Source: Auanema rhodensis
Taxonomy: Eukaryota; Nematoda; Chromadorea; Rhabditida; Rhabditidae
Direction: 5' to 3'
Assembly (NCBI GenBank): GCA_964057225.1
Contig: OZ059894.1
Coordinates: forward strand, 15,344,476 to 15,408,475
Length of the DNA: 64,000 nucleotides
The position numbers were made by a program, and so were the translations under genes. Below the pieces are notes generated by a model. The model saw only the letters and a program-made list of their open reading frames with translations. It made no database searches and had not been told where the DNA came from. The first letter of the stretch is position 1. Each line of letters opens with the position of its first letter. Of the stretch, positions 25,303 through 36,700 are shown in pieces.

Positions 25303-26328
25303 CACAATTGAGTTTTAAATTTCCTCACCTAAAAAATAGCTAGAAATATATACATCTATTTATTATTATTATTATTATTATTTTCAAAAATAAAAATATA
25401 AAATCATTATTGTTTTATAAAATGAGTTCAAAATTATATATTTATGTATATGTATGTATATAAGTATATATTATATATTATGCTAATGAGCTTGGGAATC
25501 CGTAAAACGTGGAATAAACGTGAAGCGTCATTTGGTTTGAAAGCTTGTTGGCTTAAGTAATCATGAGATTTCGTGGTATCTTTGTGGATGAACGACGTGA
25601 TAGATTAAGAAAAAAAACAAAAGTTGGATTTCTTGAGGATTATTTTCTAAGAAGGTTAGTGATGAGCAAGTATGAACTGCAGAGATGTTTGCATGCAATG
25701 TGAAGAAATAGATGAATAACTTGATCTTCACATTGACAATTCATCATGGTCTACTATTCCTTTTTATCCCTTGTTACTATTATTTTTTCGTGTTTTTGAT
25801 CATTTCAAGACGTAAAAAATAAATTAATTTTTATTTTATAGTGAAGTCACAGATTACAAGAAATTGAGAATCATCGTCAATGGCTTCATAGGCTTAATCG
25901 TTTGTTCATGTATCTACTACATGGGATGGAAACGCTTAAATTTTGCTGATTTTCATCCAGTTTATCGAATTTTATTCAAATGGATTATGATACTAATGAT
26001 TGTTTTTGCTTTTTCAGCAAGTGCGGTAAGTTTAATACAACTCTTATTACTAAATAGCCGTAGCAAATGTTTTTTTTAATTGCAAAGTGACAGCAAAAAG
26101 TAATTACATTTCAAACATTTGTAGATCTTTCGATGTGCTCTGTTTTGTGTATTACTGGGATCTTTAGGAAAAAATGGGCAAGGTTGCATATAATAATGTT
26201 TAAGCATTTTCTAGTTTTCAAATTTAGCTCCCCTTACAATGATGCTTTTTGATAATTTACGAGAAGGGCCTATAGAGAATATTGTCTCAAATTATCGTTT
26301 AACAGCTGAAATTATTGTTTGCCATCTT
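25303..26328. repeat. Inverted duplication, right arm
   Basis: Mirror copy of 22088-23113. The homology stops in the fourth coding exon, at the codon pair His-Leu, after which the sequence is unrelated. The arm includes the presumed promoter and start codon of the spe-42-like gene. Confidence 0.9.
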
Positions 26329-26607
26329 TTTTTACATACTACTAATAATATTTGCAATTCTATTGCTTCTGCTCTTTCCGTTGTATTTTCGAACTTTTTG
26401 ATGACAATTTCATTCTTTCTCTCACTATGTTGGCTTGGAAAGCAGATTTTCTTCAAATTAGAACTACATTTGTTGAAAAAAAATAAATATTGTGTTTTTT
26501 TAATGATAACTACACATGCATACTACATTCCTAGACATATAGTTCGATTTCTTATGAAATGTAAGATTATAGCTTTCTCTACCGGATGTTTTTGCATACC
26601 CCTCTAG
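25563..26607 (+). CDS. Chimeric truncated spe-42-like gene with novel C-terminus
   Basis: Exons 25563-25654, 25842-26025, 26125-26182 and 26228-26607 give 714 nt, an exact 238 codons with stop. The first three exons and the start of the fourth are the mirror copy of the spe-42-like N-terminus (hydrophobic segments, all splice sites kept). After 26328 the frame enters unrelated sequence and stays open for about 93 codons, including hydrophobic stretches such as NFLMTISFFLSLCWLG. It lacks the ectodomain, the DC-STAMP core and the RING. It may be a new gene, or a truncated pseudogene with a chance tail. Confidence 0.45.
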
Positions 26608-29600
26608 TCATACTAGTATCTGGACGACCAAGATTGACCTTTCTTCTAAGCTTTCAACATCTTCAAAACATATAAAGAAATGGAAACTTAAATTTTAATG
26701 AAGACGAACGTTAGAAAATCAATTTTCTTTTCTGACCTCGTGCTCGGATGTCAGTGATGGATTTGCTTTATCTTCGGTTCAACTCTCCAAATGTAATGTA
26801 TTTTATATGTTTTACATATCGAACTATGATAGTTTTATCAAACCAGTTATATATTTTTTTTTCTTTCAATCTTTTATTTTTATTTTTTTTTTATAATTTG
26901 CATATTTTTATTTTTCTCTCATGAGATTCATGCACTTTGATTGTTACCAACCTATCATTAAGTTTTCATTAATAACTATGTATGTATGTCGACTTTAGAA
27001 CTAGATAATGATTCTGATTTGAATATGTTCTTTCAACACCAGAAAGCGCATAGATTCATCTTTTTCAAAAATTCATGCAAATATTTCTATCTCGTCAATG
27101 CTTTGTTGCATCTTCACTTCATATATCATGCCCAAACTCGTAATATTCGATATTCATTCCATGTTTTCAGTTAATATCTTTCTTTCGTTTTCATCTTATT
27201 TTGAGATTAAGTTTAGAGATCATATAGCATATCAAAATCTAAAAAAAGTAGATAAAACCGTCACAATTTGAGAAGCATCCGATTAATCGTGCCAATCTTG
27301 ATTTGATGAAAGCTTGGAATAAAGAGAAAGTATGGAAGTTTCAATGTATATATATAACATAACAATCTTCGAAATAAAAATATAGTATAATCATTGATTC
27401 ATTAAACTGTGCATAACACAACGATTTACTTTCTTTTCTTATTCAATTACTAATTCTTTTAAAATTTTTTATTTCTCATCTTCATCTTTTTCTATTATCT
27501 TATAATATTCCTTTTCCAGTTTTTCTTCATATCTTTTTTCAATACTAATATATTCATTCTACTAGATATTTCATATTTTGAAGAGCAGTGAAATTCAGTT
27601 GTCTAAAAATGCTCAAAAAAAATTTAAATTTAAGATTTTTAAAATGTTTCACATGAGCTATCAGCATGTACATCGTTTTTCTAATGAAATTGATAGACCG
27701 TTGAGAGCAATTGATGAGTATGTTGCTTTTCTTCAGTTCAAAAGAAATTGACAGATGGAGGATAAGCTGAAATTCCTTGAGGGAATTGGTAACCATCTCA
27801 CAAATATTTACAACTTCCATCCTTTTGAAAGATATTCAACTTTCCTCTTTATATTTGCAATTTTCTTCAAAACTAAGATTATGTCGTCAAACATTCGCAC
27901 AGTTATTCATCCAATTATGAAGTAATTCATCTTTTTTAACAAAAAATATACTATTACATTCATTTATCCATTCTTAACAAAATAAAACAAATTCTAGCTC
28001 TATTCAACTGTAGGTAATACGTAGATTTCATTAGTTCTGCTATGCTTTTTTTTTATCTTTTCTTCATACTCTTCAAGTAAACAAAAGCTTTTGTCCTAAA
28101 CTTAGATTCTAGCGGCAACAGTTTTTCATCTTCTTTGCGTCGGTCATCAGTCTATCTAGGATTGATATTGACAGATTTAAGTCTGTTATTATTATTCAGA
28201 TAAAAATAAGCAGCCATTTTGTTTTTTTTTCTTCATAACCTAATTCCGTTTTGCATACTTTTCATCGTTTTTTTCACAACAAAAGATACAAATTATCAGA
28301 ACATTTCTCAGAGTTGTACTGGACAAAACAGAATACATATATATCGAAATATTTATTTTTTCATGAATGATTTTATATGGTTTCAATCGTTATTTTAACA
28401 AAAAAAAATCTTAATCAGCATCTGAGTTATAGTATTTGATATCTACTTTGCCTTTTTCGTTCATGTTTTGATAGAAATTCATTCTTAAAGAACAGATGTA
28501 CGCGCAGATTTTTCCGGTAGAGGGAAGAAGAACATGCACGAACTTTCATCCTCCGCCCTTTTCACTTCCTCCATCTTCCGTTTATCACTTTTTTTCGAAT
28601 CTCTCTCTCTCAATCGTTTCTTCTCTCCTTTTTCATTTCTTGCTCTACTTCTACCCCTTTTCGTAAAAGTTTAGCTTCAGTTCTAAACCATATGTTTTCT
28701 TAATTTTGAAATACTTTAAATATACATATGTATGTATCTATATATGTATAAGAAGTAAAACAACAAGCAAACATCATCCTAAATTCAATTATTCTATTTC
28801 ATTTTATTATTGTAATCATTACTACTGTACTTTCAGCGCCGTTATTTTACAAAAAAAATGTTTTTTTTTTATTTTTTAAAAATATTAATTGTTTTCTATT
28901 CATATATAATATATGTTTATAAGTATATCATTATTTTAATAATAAAAATGAATAACAAAAACAAAAAAAAAACAAATAAATCAATTTCTCCACGTTTCAA
29001 TTATTTGAAGAATAGGTTCTTCAGTTTGAATCATCTTCATGAAAAAAATGGAATAACTCACTTTTCATTCATTTTCAATATTTATATTAAAATAATATAT
29101 ATTATATGACTTTTAGTTGGATGTCATTTTAAAAGAAATTCGATTTGAAACCTAAACAAATAAGAAATAGCTTGCATGTTCCATACATAAATACGTGCAC
29201 AAATGGCTTAACCACAATTCATGTTGAAGTTAAAATCTACTATAATTTTGCATTTTTTTAACATATAATTTCAAATTATTATTTAAAAATAGCATGTTAA
29301 GATTATAATTCCAAGAGTATGACTATCGAATTTGTATTTGTTAAAAATACAAACATGTATGGAACTATTTTTTTCCTCAAAAATATATGGATAATCTTGA
29401 TTGAGATATGAAACCGAGTTAAGGATAGTTTAACAGAAAATGCATATTTCTCAGCAAATACCATATATTTTGAAGATTTTCAATGAAACATTTTAAAGAC
29501 CAAGCAACAATATTCTTATTTTATTGATAATATTATTTTTCTTTTCCGTTTAAAAGGTCAGCTTCTATCGAACAAACATTCATATTTCAGCACCTTAAAG

Positions 29601-29932
29601 CTAAATTCCCTTCAGGGCTGACATCTTTGTCACCATCATTCATATACATGTGTATATCCTCATATTTTACATTGAAACATCAAAAGATAAAGTATTCTTC
29701 AAATCATATTTCAATAATATTGAAATATAACAGCATTTGTTTTCTCAAAATTTATTAACTATGCTATAAGTACTTTGAAGCTATTTAACTATTATTAATT
29801 TTTCATGTTTAACATTTCTTTTTGTTTTTGATAAATGTTTCTATTAAATAGTTTCTTCTTATAATTCTATATTTTATATTTTATAACTATAATCATATAA
29901 TTATAGAACTGGCGTTCAAACCAGAGAATGTG
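26608..29932. other. Gene-poor AT-rich interval
   Basis: About 3.3 kb, T-rich on the plus strand with many T runs and a pyrimidine-rich patch near 28560-28670. Small open frames (27554-27820 minus, 28858-29109 plus) have AT-driven composition and no domain signal. No tRNA or repeat recognised. Confidence 0.4.
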
Positions 29933-30671
29933 ATGGTGACAATTGACGATGAGGATGATGATTCTTTAGATTTTGATATATCTATTTCAGGGTTAGTGTT
30001 CATTGTTTTTTTATCAAAATATCTGAAAACATTCATTAAATCGTAAAAATACTTTTATTCTTGCATAGCCCTTAATCTATAAGACTTTAATATAGATATA
30101 ACGTAATAGTTGCAGGCCATCCTATATTGGAGATGTTGTCACCATAGAGAGTGTAGAACATGAAAGAACTTATATATTTCAACGAGGGTATGTTATTTAC
30201 TGAGAATTACTTTAATATTTTTTTATTATAATTTTAATAGTATTACTATGCTAATCTACATATCTATAATCCATTTTATACGTAAGAATTGAACAAATAT
30301 TATGAAACGCTTAGACGAAATGAATGTACCTAAATGTATTCAACCAGTCAATGCGTTATTTAATTTAAAAATAATCCAAAAATCTTTTTTTCACGTTCAC
30401 GTTTATTCGCGTAATCCGTGGAGAGCTTATTGAACTATTGTAGCATATTCGATAAACAATCAGTACAAAAGTTAAATTATTTTATAAAATCTTTATAAAA
30501 CATTAATTTTTATATATATTTTCTTCTTAATATATATTTAAATATAAAACTTAAATATGCTTTAACTAATTTTATTTCAGAATAGCATGTTGTGCTGTTT
30601 GGTCATTCGTCTTCGTAATATTCATCACAGTGATACTTCTCGTATCAAATGTTAAAATATCAACTGGTTAA
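29933..30671 (+). CDS. Small single-pass membrane protein, unknown
   Basis: Three exons (29933-29991, 30116-30187, 30581-30671) sum to 222 nt, 73 residues. An acidic N-terminus (MVTIDDEDDDSLDFDIS) is followed by SYIGDVVTIESVEHE, then CCAVWSFVFVIFITVILLV as a transmembrane helix, and a short tail KISTG. All junctions are GT/AG and phase-consistent, with a TTTATTTCAG acceptor before the last exon. A ...AATTATAG acceptor lies 27 nt upstream of the ATG, so the first exon may be trans-spliced or may continue further upstream. No family recognised; shape suggests a small tail-anchored or type II protein. Confidence 0.6.
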
Positions 30672-31465
30672 TATATTTGTAAACTCAATATAAATTACAA
30701 ATTTAGAAAATTTTTATTAAAACACATGAGGATATTCTACTGAATTTATCTAGCATTTCATATTTTCTTTGATGTTTATACTTATTTTCATGATACTCAG
30801 TAATTGCTTCTTCAAATGGAAATGTAAATGAATATTTTGTTTCTTGGAATTGAATAAAGAGTTTAACATCATGTTATCTATGTTAATATAATACTTATAA
30901 AACAATTAAAGAATATTGATGAATTATCATCATCATCTTTATCTATGAAACGAGTTTTTTCTTTCCTAAATTGATCCATATTGGCTTTATACAAGTGATA
31001 CGAAGAAGATAACTGACTGATGTCTTATACTCATGTTCTTCTCCATTTTCATTTTTTTCTTTTCTTAATAAGTTATTGAAAAAAATAAATATTTTCCGAT
31101 AGACGTCTGTTTTTCGTTTTATTTATTATTATCCCTACTTTTTCCATCTCAATATTTAAACTTTTCTTTAAAACTTTCTATTTTGATATTAACAAACGAT
31201 TAGTTATTCTGATTTTAACTAAACAGACAAACATGAGGGATATAACAAAGCATACAACTTCTAACACTAACTGAAAAATAGGAAGGAAAGGGTGAACAAC
31301 TAGACCAAGTTTAAATTATCAGAGTCACATACAATGAATAATATTTGAACAGGAAGTATTTTCTTCAAATAATCTTATTCTAAAGAAAGATGATGAAAAA
31401 TCTGTGAACAAAAGAATAGCTATTCTCTCTTTTACTCATATCGTCATTCTACATGTGCCTCTGAA

Positions 31466-31762
31466 ATGAGAATCTTTTTAACGAACGACTATGATACACG
31501 ACGTCGTCTATCTAATCCAGATGCTGGCAGATGCTCAAAGTATTGTTTGCTTTTCTTGCCAATATGTCCAACCGAACCTTTCACACATTTTGATCTGAAA
31601 AGTTGTATTCAGTATGTCTTCTTAGTTTATTATTATTCTTTGAAATTTGAGTTGTATCACTTCTATTTCAACATTTTTCCACGCATCCTGTTATTTCTCA
31701 GGAACATCAAAACTGTTTTCGATCATAGATTACGACACAGCATTCTCAACAAGAAATCCTAA
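31466..31762 (+). CDS. Candidate small Cys-containing gene, unknown
   Basis: A first exon reading YDTRRRLSNPDAGRCSKYC, then LPICPTEPFTHFDLKSC, is followed by a strong donor (GTATGT at 31612) and a polypyrimidine acceptor (TTATTTCTCAG at 31701). The intron is 90 nt and in frame, so the stop at 31760 holds spliced or not. Spliced length is 68 residues with four Cys. No signal peptide and no recognised family. It could be a fragment of a larger gene. Confidence 0.3.
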   Translation: MRIFLTNDYDTRRRLSNPDAGRCSKYCLLFLPICPTEPFTHFDLKSCIQYVFLVYYYSLKFELYHFYFNIFPRILLFLRNIKTVFDHRLRHSILNKKS

Positions 31763-31980
31763 CTGAGGTTAAATACTGATCTTGAAGCTTTTTGAGTTTT
31801 AATATGTTTCTTTAACCGTTATTCTGTACAATTGTATTTTCATCATCACGATCAGATTATCTACTAACCGTTGAACAGTTTGTGTGCTAAACGAGTTTAC
31901 GTTCTCTCCTTAGGAGCAGAATTAATCGTCTTTACGTGACTAGACTTGGTCATCGTTTCCTTCATTCTGCCCCCCCCCCC

Positions 31981-32040
<60 letters not shown>
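31981..32040. repeat. (CT)n microsatellite preceded by poly-C
   Basis: About 25 uninterrupted CT units (roughly 31987-32038), directly after an 11-base C run and followed by imperfect CT-rich sequence to about 32130. A likely polymorphic locus and a sequencing or assembly hazard. Confidence 0.95.
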
Positions 32041-32045
<5 letters not shown>

Positions 32046-33780
32046 CCTTCCTCTCTCTCTCTTGATCCCTCTTCCTTTCTCTCGTTCTCTTTCTCTCTCT
32101 TTATATCCTTCCCTCTTTTGCTCCTTCTTCAAAAACTTCTTTTTCTATCTTTCATCTCCCCGCTGCCTTTTCTCTATATCTTTTGCTTTCACATCCATCT
32201 CTATATCTTTAATTCTAACTCCTCTGTCCTCTTAGCGAATCTGTTGTTGAATTGAGCTTCTAAGCTCAGCTACTCTACTGATTCTTGGCTTAATCAAAAA
32301 AACTTTGTTACCGTAGTACATTTTTTAATGTTTTTTTTTTCATCCTAACCTCATCAATATCATTTCCATTTTCTTTATTTTAAGTGTCTCTTATCCAAAT
32401 ATGAAGCTATGTTATGTATTCTTAGACAATTTCATTTATCAAATTAACTTTAACAAAAGAATTTATCAAAATATATATCTATTTATATTGCAAATTTTTT
32501 TAATTCAATAATACATCTATTGAATAACGGTATTAAAATTATTATTTTTATTTATTTCTTCTTGTAACATCTTATTCACTATACTCTATTTCATCCATAT
32601 GAAACATTTGGATATTATTTTTTTTGAAGTTAGAAGACAAGTTTAGTAATCCCAAGTGTTTTCTCATAAGTAAATATTGATCATAATTTTTCATTTTTCT
32701 TGATGATAGTACATAACTAATCTTATTCTAAAAATGATTTCATTCTTTAATCCCTTACAAATCAGTTTCTGATTCTTCCTCAATGATTTTTTGATCCTTA
32801 TGATCTGTTAAACTTTTCCTAAACTTCTTTTGAGTTTCTTGGTCAAAATCTTGATTTTTACTTTTTATTTTTAACCGAGTAATCATAAAACTATTCTTCT
32901 TCCAACCTTTAACATCTGGTACTTATTTATATAAAAATGATCCTTTTCAATCTTTTACATAATTTTTTTATTATTATGTAAACATAATGAAACTTTTCAA
33001 TTTATGTGAATTATATTATAATAAAAAATATTCAAACATCGTTCAAATCTTATCTATTGCAACTAGCTCTACTAACTTTATTATATAACCTATGCTCTAT
33101 TAAGCCTATTTTAATGTTCTTTTTTTATTTAAAAAAAGGTCAAAAATGAAAATAGGCTATTCACATCCGGGCAATCTGCTAACATAAAGCCCTAAAAACT
33201 AACACACAAGTCTCATATCTCAATTTCAACGTTTTTTTTCGGAATATTTGGATATTTTAGCCAAACATATCAGTTTTTTCTATCAATTTCTATATCATAT
33301 CACCTTATTTTAGCATACATTTTCTTTAATCTCTAAGTATGAAACAAACTGGTTTCTTTCTTTTTTTTTGAAAACAAAAAAACGGACATAATTTGATCCA
33401 GACGAACCAAATTTAGACATCACTTGTGGAGTTTCACCACTATTTATTTTATGTTATTTTTTTCTATTATTCACATGAAAAAAAAAGCAACAATGAGTAG
33501 ATTTTTGATTTAATTATAACAATTTGAAATAATATTTTTAATAAAAATTCAAATTACTAAATAAATGAAAAGGCCACTACTGGATTCACAAGCGTCTTAA
33601 ATTTGTTTCTTATCAGTATTTTTGTGTTGATTACCAAGCAATATTTGATATCATAACAGAAAGGAAACAAAAATTATATAAAATACTTTGGTGTCCTCTA
33701 TTCATATCTATTATTTCTTGCATTTTGGGTTATTTTTGAGCCATTTTTTGCCACCAAAGTATAACAAAAATATACAAAAA

Positions 33781-36700
33781 ATGGAAAAATTGAATGAACG
33801 ACAGTATCCCACATATGGATCAATATCTGTTTTAAATGTTGCTGTAAGTTTAAATAATCTTATTATAAGAAAATTTAATATATATTTTTATTATTATTAT
33901 ATATAAAGCATGAAAGAACTTGTATATTATTATATTATATTTAATTAGGCTATGCTTGTTATTTTAAAATAGAATTTGTTTAGAAATAAAAATAAAAAAA
34001 AACAAGTAATAGCATAGTAGGTTACATAAAATCTATATAGTTTATAAGATAAAATGGAATTATCAGTAAAAAAACATTTTTTTTATCAAAAGTTAAACAA
34101 GTTACCACATGATTGTTAAACTAATTTTGATTCTTCAAGTTTGAATTGGTTCATTTGAACTTCAAAATTTGGTTGAGATTATTGCTTTGATTTAACTTGT
34201 CATTATGAATTTCCTTTTTTTTTAGTTGAAAACTTATTTTACATATACTATCTCTACAATTGAAAATATTTTCATTGTATTCTTGTAACTTGTATTTGAG
34301 AAAAAAATTCTTCCCTAAGTTAAGACATTTTTAAAACATTTCGGGCAAGATCAAATGTTTTGATGCAGCCGGAACACAAGTGTCATCTTTCCGTTATTTT
34401 TTCCGCTTTTAATTTTTCCTGAAAATAATATTTGTATTGATGTTTTAATCACATTTTGACGGATAAAATATTTAATAAATCAATTTAGGAGATGGGTACG
34501 TTTGACAAAGCGACGGTATCCAAAGCTAGACTTTGTGGATGGCAAAATCTATTAGCAATGGTCATTGCCATTATAACTTCATTATTTCTTGGAGCATCTC
34601 TATCATGGTATTTTACTCAAAAATCACTAACTCCTTCAAATAACAGGTGGGTTCAGAGTGTTAGAGTATAGTATAATACATATACATATAATATATAATT
34701 TAGTCTATCTATCTACTTTGTTTTTGTTTTGTTTTTAAGTTTTTTGCATTAAACTTTACTTTCATAGATGATTAACTTATTTAAAAATTAGTTACAGAAT
34801 AAGTAGAGACGTTACCAAGTATGTTAGCATGTTGAATATTTAGTTTTTCATTTTTGTCTTTGTTTTTTTGTATGTAAAGAGTGTTCATGTGGCTTGGAAA
34901 TGTTTTAAAAGTTTGAAGTTTCCGCTTTCGACTGTCTAGACATGATTTTTGAGATGCTAATGACAATTCAAATTATTTGCTTTTTTCAGTAATGAAAGTC
35001 CAAAAACTGATATGGGGCCATCAGCTGCTGAATTAAGGTTACCAAGAAGTCTCAATCCATGTTCGATTTGTTTATTTATAAATTGATGAAATAATATGAT
35101 TTTCAGTAAGTTATGATCTAACCATTCAAACATACTTGCCAGGTTATGTGGATATACCAAAAGAGAAAAACTTAACTTTTGATGGACAAGTGCAGTAGTA
35201 TTACAATAAAATAATTTAATTTTAATAATTTAAGGTTACTATTAATCTCGTAACTCTTACATCTCTAAGAAAACTTGTTTTTAATGCCAAAAATCTTAAA
35301 ATTAATGAAACGAAATGCAATCTAACGGTGGTACGCTGATTATATTATTATTATAAGATATATTTTTATATTTATTTAAGGATGGTCAACCCCTTGGAAT
35401 CAAAAGTGTTGTTCTTCAGCCTCAATTTGAAAAGGTTGCTTTCGATTTAGAAGGCGATATCAAGTCAGGCGCCAATGTAGAGTTAAAGGTTTTGCAAATA
35501 AGCTCAAGTTGTCAACGAATATTAATAATTTATTCAGATTGGCTACACTGGTTTGATTAACAGCAACCTTGGTGGTCTTTATCAAGCAGCTTACGTAAGT
35601 GCAGATGGAACTCCAAAGTAACCTGAAGAAGAAAGAATGATGTTTGTGTACTATTTGATATTCTAGAATTGCTGCTGTAACTCAAATGGAGTCCACAGAT
35701 GCACGTCAGATGGTTCCATGCTTAGATGAACCAGCATACAAAGCTAATTGGACAGTCACTGTTATTCATCCAAAGGGAACAAATGCAATTTCCAACGGAT
35801 ATACCCTTGATAGCAAAGCGTAAGTGATTTCCATCCGAGCATGTGAAGTATATTCCACAATTTATCAAAATCTTAGTTGTCTAAGCAATTGGGAAATATA
35901 ATATTTTTACTTTTCAGTGTAAATGATAATTTCATTATCACTACCTTTGAACCAACACCAAAAATGTCTAGTTATCTCCTGGCTATTATAGTTAGTGACT
36001 TCCAATCAGTTAAAGCTAGTGGAAACCATAAAGTTGAGGTATGTTATTTCTTATTTGATCCAACTTATTTGGATGGATATATTCGTTCAGTTCCGAGTCT
36101 GGGGAACAGAACAAGGCAAGGAATATTTGACATATGCTGCTGAGATGGGACAAAAATGTTTGGAGTTTTATGAAGATTATTTCAAGATTCCTTTCCCTCT
36201 TAAGAAAATGGGTAATTTTGATATAAATTATGATATCATCACTATTTGGCTTCAGACATGGTTGCTTTACCTGACTTCGCTGCTGGAGCTATGGAAAACT
36301 GGGGTCTTATTACATATAGGTGAATACAATTTGTTTTTGAAACAAGGTCAATATGTTTTCAGAGAGACTAGTTTGTTATACAATCCCGCTTTGTGGCCAC
36401 CTCAACAGAAGAGAAGAGTGGCTGTTGTAATCGCCCACGAGCTGGCTCATCAGGTAAGAGGATTTTCCAAAGTTTTTTGAAAATTTAATTCATAGTGGTT
36501 CGGTAATTTGGTTACTATGAAATGGTGGGATGACCTATGGCTTAATGAAGGATTTGCCACCTATGTTGAATACATTGGAACCAATCACATCAGTGATGGA
36601 AACTTCAGAATGGTTTATTAAGACAATTAACCAAAAATATTCAATAATTTAGAATGAATACTTCATCGAGCGAGCTCTTAATACAGCTTTTGATGCTGAC

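Larger units (their letters stand above)
30672..33780. other. Gene-poor interval with microsatellites
   Basis: About 3.1 kb, pyrimidine-rich on the plus strand, with a C11 run at 31970-31980 and a long CT repeat. One candidate small gene is listed separately. The rest shows only AT-rich sequence with poly-T and poly-A runs. Confidence 0.45.

Noticed and set aside
27554-27820. 88-codon minus-strand ORF
   Set aside because: No domain, no splice or polyadenylation context; composition as expected from AT-rich sequence.
31936-32235. 99-codon Leu/Ser ORF
   Set aside because: Translation of a CT microsatellite and pyrimidine-rich flank.
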